Origin: JACDDK01 sp038198445
Lineage (GTDB): Bacteria; Actinomycetota; Rubrobacteria; Rubrobacterales; Rubrobacteraceae
Assembly: GCA_038198445.1 (NCBI GenBank)
Contig: JBBPZZ010000121.1
Span: 1 to 64,000 of the forward strand
Reading direction: 5' to 3'
DNA length: 64,000 nucleotides
The first letter of the stretch is position 1. Every line of letters begins with the position of its first letter. Under the pieces are notes generated by a model. The model had not been told where the DNA came from, made no database searches, and worked only from the letters and a program-made list of their open reading frames with translations. Both the position numbers and the translations under genes were made by a program. Of this stretch, positions 1 through 8,256 are shown piece after piece.

Positions 1-572
1 ACCGGGATCAGGAGCGGAGTGTTCTTCCTTATGCGCTGGATGAGGTTCTCGGACTCCAGGTCGAGCCCGCGCGAGCGTTGGGCCTGCGCGATGGTCGAGC
101 CCGTGGCCGCTATCGTCGGCACGAGCCTGAGAGCCGTCGAGATGGCAAAGGCGAAGCGGTACGGAATCCCGATCTTCACGAGCCCGGTCGCTATCTCCTC
201 GTTGCGGGTGGTGGAGAGGAAGATCATACCCGCTATGATGGTCACGCAGATCCTCAACGCGATTCCCATTCCATATAGAACAGCCTCAAGCTCGACGAAC
301 CAGAATAGCGGCGTCTCCCCGTTCGCGAAGATAGACCACAAGATGACGGTCATCACCCCGACCATGACGAGGATGAACCAGATACGCTTGAGGTTGATGA
401 GCGACTTCGCCAATGCCCCGAATAGGAGCACTATCGCAAGCACCCCGAGCCCGTAGAGAGGATTGACGAACAGGAACGCCAACACGAACGCCCCCACGAG
501 CAGCAACATCTTCGTCCGGGGATCTAGCCGGTGGACGAACGTATCCCGGTCGAGGTAGAGGAATGGGTCCAT
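1..572 (-). CDS. ecfT: EcfT, energy-coupling-factor transporter membrane subunit (3' end beyond window)
   Basis: Transmembrane coupling subunit of an ECF-type vitamin or metal importer. Reading the minus strand from the ATG at 572-570 gives an open frame to the window edge (about 190 residues) beginning MDPFLYLDRDTFVHRLDPRT. It contains several hydrophobic helices and the AQAQRSRGLDLE stretch, which resembles the conserved Ala-Arg-Gly coupling motif that contacts the ATPase. The ATG directly follows the TAG stop of the upstream ecfA fusion, so the two are translationally coupled. No substrate-binding EcfS gene is visible, so the substrate cannot be assigned. The C-terminus lies outside the window. 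Confidence 0.88.
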   Translation of the reverse strand, partial: MDPFLYLDRDTFVHRLDPRTKMLLLVGAFVLAFLFVNPLYGLGVLAIVLLFGALAKSLINLKRIWFILVMVGVMTVILWSIFANGETPLFWFVELEAVLYGMGIALRICVTIIAGMIFLSTTRNEEIATGLVKIGIPYRFAFAISTALRLVPTIAATGSTIAQAQRSRGLDLESENLIQRIRKNTPLLIP

Positions 573-2282
573 CTACTCCATCCCCTTCCCGGTCTCCGTA
601 ACCGCGAGCATCTCCTCCACCGACAGAGTCGTGAATCCGAGCGAGTTGCCCAAAGAGACGATGTGCGGAGGTCGTAGCGATGCGGCCCTGAGGTCTTCTT
701 CTTTGGCGAAGACTTCCCGCACGGTCCCGGAGAGGACTATGCCGCCGTCCCTCACGACCACCGCCCGGTGCGCGTACTCGGCTACGACCCACATGGTATG
801 GGTGACGATGATGATCGTGGAACCGGTTTCGTTCAGCCGGCGGACGAGGTCCATCATGGAACGCTGCTCGGCGTAATCGAGTCCGGTGGTCGGCTCGTCC
901 AGGATCAGGACCTCCGGCCTGACCGCCAGCACGCTCGCCACCGCGACCCGCTGGCGCTCGCCCTTCGTCAGCCCGAACGGATCTTCTTTGTCGTAGCCTT
1001 CGAGTCCGACGGCGGCCAGCGCCTCCTGGACGCGTTCCTCGATCTCGCCTTCCTCCATCCCCCGGATCTTCGGCCCGAACGCCACCTCGTCGAAGACGGT
1101 GTCCGAGAAGATCTGATGGTCCGGGTTCTGGAACACGTACCCGACCCGCTGCCCGAGCTTCCGCACACCCTGCTTTACCGTCTCCTCCCCATCCACGCGC
1201 ACCGAACCTTCCGTCGGCTCCAGGAGTCCGTTGAAATGCTTGACGAGCGTGGTCTTGCCGGACCCATTCTGCCCTACAACGGCCAGGAACTCGCCGTGCC
1301 GCACGCCCAGATCCGCCCCTTCCAGCGCCACCACGCCGTTTGGATATCGGTGTGTCAGGTTCTCCACCTCGATCAGCGGCTCTCCATAGCTCGTCTCCCG
1401 CGCCTCGTCCGCCGCGACAAGCTCCCGGTGACGCTCCGGGTCGATCCGCCATCCCCGGCGCCTGAACTCCGCGAGACCTTCCCTGGGAGTCAGCGGTAAC
1501 TGGGCCTCCCAGAGCCCCATCTCGCGGAAGAAGCGCGTCACCTGAAGCGGCATGACTCGGGACTCTTCCAGAAGCTCCACGTCCCGCAGCACCTCGCGGG
1601 CTGGCCGGTCGGCTACTATCTTCCCGTCACGCAGGATCACGATCCGGTCGGCGTCCAGCGTCTCCTCGGTCTCGTGCTCGACCACGATGAGCGTGACATC
1701 GTCGCGGTCCTTTAGCTCTCCGGCGATCTCGAAGACCCCGAGCTTGCCGATGGGATCGAGGTCCGTCGTCGGCTCGTCCAGGCACAGGATGCGCGGCTCT
1801 ATCGCGAGCACCGATGCGATCGCGAGCCGCTGCTTCTGCCCGCCAGAGAGTGTCGCCGGCTGCCGTCCCTCGAACCCTTCGAGACGAACCCTCCCGAGCA
1901 CACTCTCCACGCGACGCATCATCTCCTCGCGCCCGACCTGGAAGTTCTCCGGGCCGAAGGCGACCTCCAGGGCCACGTTGGTCGAGAAGAGCTGCGACTC
2001 GAAGTCCTGGAAGACCAGCCCGACCTCCCGCGCGAACTCGCCGACCTTGCCTTCGCGGGTCGAGCGGCCCCGGACCTCGACCTCCCCCTCCATCCGACCG
2101 CGTAAAAAGTGAGGGATCAAACCATTAAGCGAAACGCACAGCGTACTCTTCCCCGCCCCCGAAGGTCCCATCACGACCACGAACTCCCCCTCGGCCACCT
2201 CCAGGTCCACCCCGTCCAGCGCGGGCTTCTCCTGTCCCCGGTAACGATAGCCGAGACCCTGAATGCGGATCGCTGGTTCCAC
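573..2282 (-). CDS. ecfA: Fused double ATPase of an ECF transporter (EcfA-EcfA')
   Basis: A 569-residue protein with two complete ABC ATPase domains in tandem. Domain 1 has Walker A GPSGAGKST, signature LSGGQKQR and Walker B ILCLDEP. Domain 2 has Walker A GQNGSGKTT, a degenerate signature LTKGERQR and Walker B VLILDEP. ECF transporters normally need two ATPase subunits; here one polypeptide supplies both. The start is GTG at 2282-2280, giving MEPAIRIQGLGYRYRG. It is immediately followed by ecfT. The second signature motif (KGE in place of GGQ) suggests the two nucleotide sites are not equivalent. The transported substrate is unknown. Confidence 0.93.
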   Translation of the reverse strand: MEPAIRIQGLGYRYRGQEKPALDGVDLEVAEGEFVVVMGPSGAGKSTLCVSLNGLIPHFLRGRMEGEVEVRGRSTREGKVGEFAREVGLVFQDFESQLFSTNVALEVAFGPENFQVGREEMMRRVESVLGRVRLEGFEGRQPATLSGGQKQRLAIASVLAIEPRILCLDEPTTDLDPIGKLGVFEIAGELKDRDDVTLIVVEHETEETLDADRIVILRDGKIVADRPAREVLRDVELLEESRVMPLQVTRFFREMGLWEAQLPLTPREGLAEFRRRGWRIDPERHRELVAADEARETSYGEPLIEVENLTHRYPNGVVALEGADLGVRHGEFLAVVGQNGSGKTTLVKHFNGLLEPTEGSVRVDGEETVKQGVRKLGQRVGYVFQNPDHQIFSDTVFDEVAFGPKIRGMEEGEIEERVQEALAAVGLEGYDKEDPFGLTKGERQRVAVASVLAVRPEVLILDEPTTGLDYAEQRSMMDLVRRLNETGSTIIIVTHTMWVVAEYAHRAVVVRDGGIVLSGTVREVFAKEEDLRAASLRPPHIVSLGNSLGFTTLSVEEMLAVTETGKGME

Positions 2283-2863
2283 TATCTCGTAGTCTCTCTC
2301 ATCCTACAAAGCATATTCACAAACCGGATGTTACGCTACCTCTCGCAGAATCCGGCAACCTCCGCACCCTCTGCATTCGCGAAAGCCGCCAATCCGCCCA
2401 AGGTCTCTACAACGAGGCGGTAACGTTCGTGACTGAGGTGAGACCACGGTAAACTGACGAATCTGAATTGCAAGATTACTTGATGTGAATCCCGACTCCG
2501 CGCCGCTGACCAAGGATGGTAACTGTAGAAGAACTCCAACTAGTTGGAGTTCTTCGAGCACGCTGTCGATCAAAGTATCCTCCGCAAAACCAGGGTGCAG
2601 GGCCGCGTGAAGCTAGCCAATAAAGGGCAGAAGCAAGTGTGCAGGGCGTTCGCGAATATCCGAAGCGAAACTCCGTCACCCCATGTCACCTCATAATAGT
2701 CTCCAGCACAATGCACCACGATGTATATCGTATTTGGTATCAGATCTCCTGCATGCTCGCTCCCCCGCGTCGGGTCGCGCCAGCGCATCTCCCTGGCATG
2801 GACCATACGTCCTACGGGTCGCCCTGGTTACGGGCTTTATAAAACTCGCGTATGAGAGCAGTG
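2283..2863. other. 581-bp intergenic stretch with no convincing gene
   Basis: Upstream of ecfA and downstream of the methyltransferase gene. Short open frames exist on both strands (for example minus 2336-2539 and 2570-2806), but none has a ribosome-binding site, a recognisable family or the codon pattern of neighbouring genes. It looks more AT-rich than its surroundings by eye. The one clear structure is a perfect palindrome at 2528-2555, listed separately. It may be degenerate sequence or hold control elements for ecfA. Confidence 0.6.
2528..2555. repeat. Perfect 28-bp palindrome centred on CTAG
   Basis: Each 14-base arm runs from GAAGAACTCC inward to CAACTAGTTG at the centre (2537-2546), with no mismatch and no spacer. 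Symmetry breaks at 2527/2556. It is too tight to form a normal hairpin loop, so a dimeric repressor site or cruciform is as likely as a terminator. It lies 246 bp upstream of the ecfA start codon. Confidence 0.75.
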
Positions 2864-3649
2864 TCAGTAACGTCCATCAGGGGCGCGTTCTTTACGAGAC
2901 ATCACCGTGAAGACCCGATGCGGGACTTCCAGAGGGTCTTTCAGAAATCTTTCTTCCAGGAGGTCTTGCAGATCGGCATCGAAGGCCTGCACCCGCTTCG
3001 GCGAGAGGGTCGCCGCCACACCGGCGCTTGCCCTGATGCGCCCTCGCCAGGCTTCGTGAGTGTAGGGTATCCGAACGTCGAACGAGAAAGTCTCTATGTC
3101 CACGAAACCGGCAGCGGCCACGTCGGCGAGCCAGGCCGGGTAAAGTCCGGTCCCGCCTCCGAGCATCCAGTCTGGATTGTGCCGTTCTATGAGGTTTTCG
3201 GTGGCTTCGACCACGTTGCCGGGGAGTGGGATCCAGTCGAAGTGGGCTATTACAAGCCGCCCGCCGGGCCTGAGGATTCGGAGCGCTTCCCGCGCCGCCC
3301 GTTCGCGGTCGAACCAGTGCCAGCACTGTCCGGCCGTCACCACGTCGAACGTCGAGTAAGGGAGCCCGGTGTCTTCGGCGGTGGAGATAGAGTAACCGAC
3401 CGTGACCCCAGCTTCACGGTCCAGAACCCGCGCTTTCTCAAGCAGCTTTTCCGACGGGTCCAGGGCTGTCACGTCGCAGCCACGCAGAGCTAGTCCTCGG
3501 GCCACGGTCCCAGTTCCGGTTCCCAAATCCAGGATACTCTGTCCGGCCAACCCGATCCCGAAATCGGAGAGCTGCTCGAAGAACGCGGCCGGGAAACCGG
3601 CCCGGTATTTTGCATAATCTCCGGCGGCCTTGCCGAAGTCCACGCTCAC
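2864..3649 (-). CDS. Class I SAM-dependent methyltransferase (Methyltransf_11 type)
   Basis: A 261-residue soluble enzyme expected to transfer methyl groups from S-adenosylmethionine to an unknown small molecule. It starts MSVDFGKAAGDYAKYRAGFP, typical of this group. Motif I is ILDLGTGTGTVARGL near residues 40-54 and the acidic ribose-binding strand is VTALDPS. A later FDVVTAGQCWHWFD stretch matches the usual post-motif region. The start lies one base after the stop of the upstream Nudix gene, so AhpD-like, Nudix and methyltransferase genes probably form one transcript. The substrate cannot be inferred. Confidence 0.88.
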   Translation of the reverse strand: MSVDFGKAAGDYAKYRAGFPAAFFEQLSDFGIGLAGQSILDLGTGTGTVARGLALRGCDVTALDPSEKLLEKARVLDREAGVTVGYSISTAEDTGLPYSTFDVVTAGQCWHWFDRERAAREALRILRPGGRLVIAHFDWIPLPGNVVEATENLIERHNPDWMLGGGTGLYPAWLADVAAAGFVDIETFSFDVRIPYTHEAWRGRIRASAGVAATLSPKRVQAFDADLQDLLEERFLKDPLEVPHRVFTVMSRKERAPDGRY

Positions 3650-3650
3650 G

Positions 3651-4160
3651 TCAACCTCCGCGCAGGTAGTCTTTCAAGGCGTGCCCGGTGCTCGGGAAAG
3701 CCATCTCGGACCACGGTAGATCGTCTCGGGGGAAGAGCTTTACGTGCATCGTCTCGTCCAGGGGCGCCGGTTCTCCTCCGGTCACGTTCGCGGTAAAGAC
3801 GGCTATCGCCGGGACCTGCCCTTTGTACGTGTAGAGTCCGAGCACACCAGTCGTCTCTATCTCGACTCCGCATTCCTCGAATACCTCCCGCTCGGCGGCG
3901 GTTTCCGCCTTCTCGCCACGCTCCACGAAGCCGCCGGGGAAAGTCCACTTCCCATAGCCCGGCTCTATGGCGCGCTGCACCAGCAGAATCCCGCCATCCA
4001 TCTCGAATAGCGCCCCCGCTACCAGCTTCGGCCCCAGGTAGAACACGAAGCCGCACTCCCGGCAGATCAAGCGCTCCGGCTCACCGTCTTTTAAGACACG
4101 GCTCTCGAAGTAGCCGGAGCAGCGGGGACAGAACCTGTACTCCTCCAGGTCCGATACCAT
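3651..4160 (-). CDS. Nudix hydrolase with N-terminal zinc ribbon
   Basis: A 169-residue pyrophosphohydrolase. The N-terminus has a four-cysteine zinc ribbon (CPRC near residue 12 and CREC near residue 34), followed by a Nudix fold. The Nudix box is visible as GGFVERGEKAETAAEREVFE continuing into ECG, with the REVFEE metal-binding core. This architecture resembles NudC-related and ADP-ribose or NADH pyrophosphatase-like enzymes, but it is shorter than NudC and the substrate is not determined. It sits between the AhpD-like gene (12 nt upstream) and the methyltransferase gene. Confidence 0.9.
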   Translation of the reverse strand: MVSDLEEYRFCPRCSGYFESRVLKDGEPERLICRECGFVFYLGPKLVAGALFEMDGGILLVQRAIEPGYGKWTFPGGFVERGEKAETAAEREVFEECGVEIETTGVLGLYTYKGQVPAIAVFTANVTGGEPAPLDETMHVKLFPRDDLPWSEMAFPSTGHALKDYLRGG

Positions 4161-4172
4161 GAGGGTGCTAAC

Positions 4173-4733
4173 CTATCCGCCTACGGGCCGGTGCTCTGGC
4201 AACGCGCAGGAGTCGCCCTGGGAGAAGCCGGTCGGCCGCACCCCGAAGACGCGGTTGAAGCGAGCCCGGTAGTTCTCCCAGGCTATGGCCGAGGCCAGCT
4301 CGACGAGCTGCGCTTCGCTGAATCGCCGGTTTAGCTTTTCGAGAAGTTCGGGGGGCACTTCAACCGGAGTACGGGCCATCTCCACTGCGAGCTCCATAAC
4401 CATCCGCTCATCTTCCGAGAAGGCCGGACTCTCCCGGTACCGGGACAGGTCGCGTATCTGCTCCTCGGTGACACCCATCTCCCTGCCCACGGCAGAGCCG
4501 ATATCGAGTCAGAAGGGACACCCGACGAGCGCGCTCGACTTGAGAGAGGCCAGCGCCTTGAGGCGGCTGTCCACCTGGCTGCTCAGTATCAGTGCTGTCT
4601 CGTAAGTCCCGACGGCGCCCATCAGGGCGGGTCTCTTTACCAGCAGCCATAGCAGGTCAGCAGGGACTTCGCGGCGGCGCGGCAGTATTCGGGCAAAGGT
4701 TCTACCGTAGGCGCGCACCTTGTCGAAGATCAT
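4173..4733 (-). CDS. AhpD-like peroxidase with in-frame TGA at the CxxC motif; candidate selenoprotein
   Basis: A carboxymuconolactone-decarboxylase/AhpD-fold protein, 186 codons if the TGA at 4511-4509 is read through. The frame before the TGA ends ALVGCPF and the frame after it continues LDIGSAVGREMG in the same phase. The family consensus here is CPxC followed by DIGSA, so the TGA replaces exactly the second redox-active cysteine (CPF-U). Downstream conservation is intact, including FNRVFGV and the terminal GFSQGDSCALPE. The start is ATG 4733-4731, preceded by AAAGGAGG at good spacing. A hairpin follows the TGA (listed separately). The alternative is a Cys-to-stop point mutation (TGC or TGT to TGA). 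The genome's selenocysteine machinery is not in view. Confidence 0.65.
4464..4508 (-). promoter_or_regulatory. Possible bacterial SECIS hairpin just downstream of the in-frame TGA
   Basis: In minus-strand sense the 45 nt after the TGA fold into an extended hairpin. The upper stem is CTCTGCC (4497-4491) pairing with GGCAGGG (4487-4481), closing the triloop GTG (4490-4488). The lower stem GATATC (4505-4500) pairs, with G-U pairs, to GGTGTC (4475-4470), and an outer CTC pairs to GAG (4466-4464). The loop starts with G, 18 nt after the TGA, which is within the range described for bacterial SECIS elements. This is hand folding; energies were not calculated. Confidence 0.45.
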
Positions 4734-4792
4734 GCCGGGCCTCCTTTCGGCTCGCGTCCGCGACACGGCTCCATGATAAAATGCTGGCCTAC

Positions 4793-4865
4793 GCGGACGT
4801 AGCTCAGTTGGTAGAGCGCCAGCTTCCCAAGCTGGAGGTCGCGGGTTCGAAGCCCGTCGTCCGCT
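4793..4865 (+). tRNA. tRNA-Gly (anticodon CCC)
   Basis: Cloverleaf is readable by eye. The acceptor stem GCGGACG (4793-4799) pairs with CGTCCGC (4858-4864). The D arm is GCTCAGTTGGTAGAGC. The anticodon stem CCAGC (4819-4823) pairs with GCTGG (4831-4835) around loop TTCCCAA, with anticodon CCC at 4826-4828. The T arm contains GGTTCGAAGCC. The discriminator is T and CCA is not encoded. It is the only plus-strand gene among minus-strand neighbours here and nearly abuts sdhB tail-to-tail (3 bp). Confidence 0.96.
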
Positions 4866-4868
4866 CTG

Positions 4869-5723
4869 TCAGTTTCCGTTCCCGCTTCCGTTTCTCGAAC
4901 TCCTGTTGCCCCGGATCTTCCGCATCAGCCACTTCGCCGGATCGTAATACTCGTCGGCGACGCGCTCCTTTAATGGGATGATGGAATTGTCGGTGATGTG
5001 GATGCCAGCCGGACAGACTTCGGTGCAACACTTGGTAATGTTGCAGTAGCCGATGCCGTTGTCTTCCTTCAGGTCTAGCAGGCGGTCCTGGTTGTCCATC
5101 GGGTGCATCTCAAGCCACTGGTTCCGCACGAAGAAGCGCGGCCCCGCGAACTCCTCGTGCTTGTGGTGGGTACGCAAGACGTGACACACGTCCTGGCACA
5201 TGAAGCACTCGATGCAACTCTTCGGCTCGTAGAGACGCTCCACGTCCTCCTCGTACATCGTGAACGGCGCCTGCTCGTCGCTCGTGAACGGCTTGATGCC
5301 CTTCGACACCTCGTAGTTCCACGAGACGTCGGATACGAGGTCCTTGATGATCGGGAAGGCCCGCATCGGATGCACCCGGATGTCCCCCCCATCGAACTCC
5401 TCGACGCGCGTCTTGCACATGAGCTTGGGCTTGCCGTTGATCTCGGCGCTGCACGATCCGCAGTGGGCGGCCTTGCAGTTCCAGCGAACCGCGAGGTCCG
5501 GCGCCTGCGCCGCCTGGATGGCAAGCACCGCGTCCAGGACGACCATCCCCTCGACCAGCGGTATCTCGTACTCGACCTCCTGGCCGCCTCCCGAGTCACC
5601 CCGGAAGATCCTTAGCTTCGTGTTCTTGCCGTTGCCGCCTAGCTCTTCGTTCTGGACCGGGGAGTGGGCCTTCGAGGTCACTCCCCCTGGATTGTTGCCG
5701 TTGCCGTTCGTGCCTTCGCTCAT
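4869..5723 (-). CDS. sdhB: Succinate dehydrogenase/fumarate reductase iron-sulfur subunit
   Basis: Electron-transfer subunit of complex II, 284 residues, carrying electrons from the flavin to quinone. The 2Fe-2S ligands are in CKAAHCGSC and the later MCKTR. The 4Fe-4S and 3Fe-4S sites are in CIECFMCQDVC and CCTEVCPAG. The first 35 residues are Asn/Gly-rich and the C-terminus is an unusual Asn/Gly/Ser tail (NRSSRNGSGNGN), both beyond the normal family core. The start ATG overlaps the sdhA stop in ATGA (5723-5720). It belongs to the three-gene sdh operon. Confidence 0.96.
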   Translation of the reverse strand: MSEGTNGNGNNPGGVTSKAHSPVQNEELGGNGKNTKLRIFRGDSGGGQEVEYEIPLVEGMVVLDAVLAIQAAQAPDLAVRWNCKAAHCGSCSAEINGKPKLMCKTRVEEFDGGDIRVHPMRAFPIIKDLVSDVSWNYEVSKGIKPFTSDEQAPFTMYEEDVERLYEPKSCIECFMCQDVCHVLRTHHKHEEFAGPRFFVRNQWLEMHPMDNQDRLLDLKEDNGIGYCNITKCCTEVCPAGIHITDNSIIPLKERVADEYYDPAKWLMRKIRGNRSSRNGSGNGN

Positions 5724-7483
5724 GCCTTCGCCTTCTCCTCCTGGAATAGACTGGACAGGTGCTCGGGCATCGGCGGTATCTCCCGCTTCTCGATCCCGAT
5801 CTCGCCCTGCGCGTCCTTCTTTACGATGAAGTTGATGTGACCAAGTTCCTCATCCGGCCCGTCGAAGTCGAGGCGCCACTGGGCGCCGCGGCGCTCCTTG
5901 CGCTCCAGGGCCGTTCTTATGATGATCTCGGAGATCTGGATCAAATAGCGGATATCCTGCGCCGTGTGCCAACCGGGATTGAAGAGCCTTGACCCCGGCA
6001 CGCTCACGTTCGGAAGCCGGTCCTTGAGAGCGAGTATCTTCCCGAGCCCCTCCTTGAGAGAATCTTCGTCACGCATCAGGTTGGCATGCTCCATCATCGC
6101 TTCCTGAAGCTCCTGCTGCATGAGGTACGGACTCTCGCTGCCCTTCTCGTTGTTCAGCGGCAGCAGCACCCGGTCTATCTCCGTCTCGATCGCGCCGGCC
6201 TCGACGTCCGTCGAGTGGACGCTCTCCTCGACAAAGGCCGAAGCGCCCTCGCCGGCTCGCCGCCCGAAGACGAGCAGGTCGGAGAGCGAGTTGCCGCCTA
6301 GCCTGTTGGCCCCGTGCAGACCACCTCCGCACTCGCCGGCGGCGAAGAGTCCCGGCACGTTGGTCGCGCAGGTCTCGGGGTCTATCTTGATGCCGCCCAT
6401 CGTGTAGTGGACGGTCGGGAAGACTTCCATCGGCTCCTTGGAGATGTCTATGTCGGCGAGCTTGAGGAACTGCTCGTGCATCGTCGGCAGCTTCTTCATG
6501 ATGCCTTCGTAGCCCAGGTGCGTGATGTCCAGGAACACGCCGCCGTGCGGAGACCCTCGCCCCTCCTGCACCTCCGTGTAGTTGGCCCGCGCAACCACGT
6601 CGCGCGAGGAGAGCTCCATCCGCTCGGGGTCGTAGGTCTCCATGTACCGGTCGCCCTCGGAGTTGCGGAGCAAACCACCCTCGCCGCGCACGCCCTCGGT
6701 AACGAGCAGCCCGCGCACGCCTGGAGGCCAGACCATCCCGGTCGGGTGGAACTGCATCATCTCCATGTCCACGAGGTCCGCGCCCGCGTCGTAAGCGAGC
6801 ACGACGCCATCGCCCGTTCCTTCCCAGGAGTTCGACGTGACCTTGAAGATGCGGCCCCAGCCGCCGGTCGCCATGACGACGGCCTTTGCCTTGTAGTGGA
6901 TGAACTTGCCCGTCTCGCGGGTGTAGGCAAGCGCCCCGACGACCCGGTCGCCGTTCTTGAGGAGCTTCGTCACCGTGGTCTCCATGTAGACTTTCGCGTC
7001 GGTGGCGAGGACCTTCTCCTGCATGGTTCGGATAAGCTCCAGGCCGGTTCGGTCGCCGACGTGGCAGAGACGCCGGTAGGTGTGGGCGCCGAAGGGACGC
7101 TGCGAAATTTTTCCTTCGGGAGTGCGGTTGAAGAGCGCGCCCCACTGCTCCAGTTCGTAGACGCGGTCAGGGGCTTCTTTGGCGAAGATCTCCGCCATCC
7201 GCCAGTTGTTGATGAACTTGCCGCTATTCAAAGTGTCCTTGAAGTGCGCCTGCCAGCCGTCCTCCGGGTCGACGTTCCCGAGCGAGGCCGCGATGCCGCC
7301 CTCGGCCATGACGGTGTGCGCCTTGCCGAGCAAACTCTTGGTAACGATGCCTACCGAGAGGCCCCTCCGGGTGGCCGAAACAGCCGCCCGAAGGCCCGCG
7401 CCGCCGGCGCCAATGATCAGTACGTCATGTTCACGAGTCTCGTAGTTCTCGTGATGTCCGTTTGTGTGTCCGTTCGTCTCCAT
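5720..7483 (-). CDS. sdhA: Succinate dehydrogenase flavoprotein subunit
   Basis: Catalytic subunit of complex II, 587 residues, oxidising succinate to fumarate with FAD. An N-terminal dinucleotide-binding GAGGAGLRAA is followed by LGKAHTVMAEGGIAASLGN, in which the His at about residue 56 is the expected covalent FAD attachment site. Active-site stretches QFHPTG and the late HGANRLGGNS are present. The first 17 residues are a His/Asn-rich extension (METNGHTNGHHENYETREHD). It is tightly packed with sdhB (4-base overlap) and lies 17 nt after the membrane-anchor gene. Confidence 0.97.
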   Translation of the reverse strand: METNGHTNGHHENYETREHDVLIIGAGGAGLRAAVSATRRGLSVGIVTKSLLGKAHTVMAEGGIAASLGNVDPEDGWQAHFKDTLNSGKFINNWRMAEIFAKEAPDRVYELEQWGALFNRTPEGKISQRPFGAHTYRRLCHVGDRTGLELIRTMQEKVLATDAKVYMETTVTKLLKNGDRVVGALAYTRETGKFIHYKAKAVVMATGGWGRIFKVTSNSWEGTGDGVVLAYDAGADLVDMEMMQFHPTGMVWPPGVRGLLVTEGVRGEGGLLRNSEGDRYMETYDPERMELSSRDVVARANYTEVQEGRGSPHGGVFLDITHLGYEGIMKKLPTMHEQFLKLADIDISKEPMEVFPTVHYTMGGIKIDPETCATNVPGLFAAGECGGGLHGANRLGGNSLSDLLVFGRRAGEGASAFVEESVHSTDVEAGAIETEIDRVLLPLNNEKGSESPYLMQQELQEAMMEHANLMRDEDSLKEGLGKILALKDRLPNVSVPGSRLFNPGWHTAQDIRYLIQISEIIIRTALERKERRGAQWRLDFDGPDEELGHINFIVKKDAQGEIGIEKREIPPMPEHLSSLFQEEKAKA

Positions 7484-7500
7484 CTCTTACCTGCCTATCT

Positions 7501-8256
7501 CTAACCTATGATCGTCAGGTCGGGTATTACTCCAGCCGCTATCAGCCTCATGTACACGTCCGTGATCAGCAAGAAGACCAGGCTGACCCAGGCCCAGGTT
7601 GCGTGCCGTCCGTTCAGGATGGTGATCCAACCGTACGCCTTGCGCCGGGTGTTTCCGCCCCTCACACACGTGTAGCAATCCATCTTCCCCCCGACCAGAT
7701 GCCGCAGCGAGTGGCAGGAAAGCGTGTACGTGGTAAGCAGGATAACGTTAACCAGCCAGATCAGAGACCCCACCTTGATCCCGAACGATCCACCAGGCAA
7801 AAACGTGAGTACGGCGTCATACCAGAGGAAGGCGATGACGACGAACGAAGCGTATAGGAAGTAGCGATGCACGTTGTTCCACACAAAGAGGTTGCGCTCA
7901 CCCTTGTAGCTCTCGTTACTCTGCGCCCAGGGCCGGTCTAACTGCTGCGCCTTGCTCGAACAGGCGGGAGGGTCCCAGAAGAATGCCCGATAGTAGGCCT
8001 TGCGGTAGTAATAGCACGTCGCCCGGAAGCCTAACGGTATCCACAAGACGAACAGGGGCGCCGTAATGAAGTCCGGGAGCCAGCTCGGCCTGCCGACCGG
8101 CGGTGAGTAAAACGGTGAGAGGTATTGCTCATAGTGGCCTGGATACAAAAGCACGATAGTAAAAGAATATATGCCAAACGCAGTCAATACGGCCACCACG
8201 GTCATAGGCTCCACCCACCATGGCAACCTCTTGGTTGCAGCAGTCAAAACAGCCAA
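7501..8256 (-). CDS. Succinate dehydrogenase membrane anchor (Sdh1-type, multi-helix)
   Basis: A 251-residue membrane protein at the head of the sdh operon. About five hydrophobic segments are visible, including MTVVAVLTAFGIYSFTIVLL near the N-terminus and SLVFLLITDVYMRLIAAGVI at the C-terminus. Conserved-looking SCHSLRHLVGGKMDCY provides His residues that could take part in quinone or heme binding. It resembles the single large anchor of the actinobacterial Sdh1 type more than paired small SdhC/SdhD subunits; this is inferred from position and topology. The start is TTG at 8256-8254 with GAGGGAG upstream. Confidence 0.8.
   Translation of the reverse strand: MAVLTAATKRLPWWVEPMTVVAVLTAFGIYSFTIVLLYPGHYEQYLSPFYSPPVGRPSWLPDFITAPLFVLWIPLGFRATCYYYRKAYYRAFFWDPPACSSKAQQLDRPWAQSNESYKGERNLFVWNNVHRYFLYASFVVIAFLWYDAVLTFLPGGSFGIKVGSLIWLVNVILLTTYTLSCHSLRHLVGGKMDCYTCVRGGNTRRKAYGWITILNGRHATWAWVSLVFLLITDVYMRLIAAGVIPDLTIIG

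Noticed and set aside
286..1452. 388-residue minus-strand open frame overlapping ecfT and ecfA
   Set aside because: Arg/Gly/Ala-rich shadow in another frame of ecfA and ecfT, both of which have clear motifs.
2336..2539. Minus-strand small frame containing LGGLAAFANAEGAEVAGF
   Set aside because: The stretch looks protein-like, but the frame has no ribosome-binding site, no recognised family and lies in a degenerate gap.
2570..2806. 78-residue minus-strand frame in the ecfA upstream gap
   Set aside because: No start signal, no family and odd cysteine-rich composition; treated as chance.
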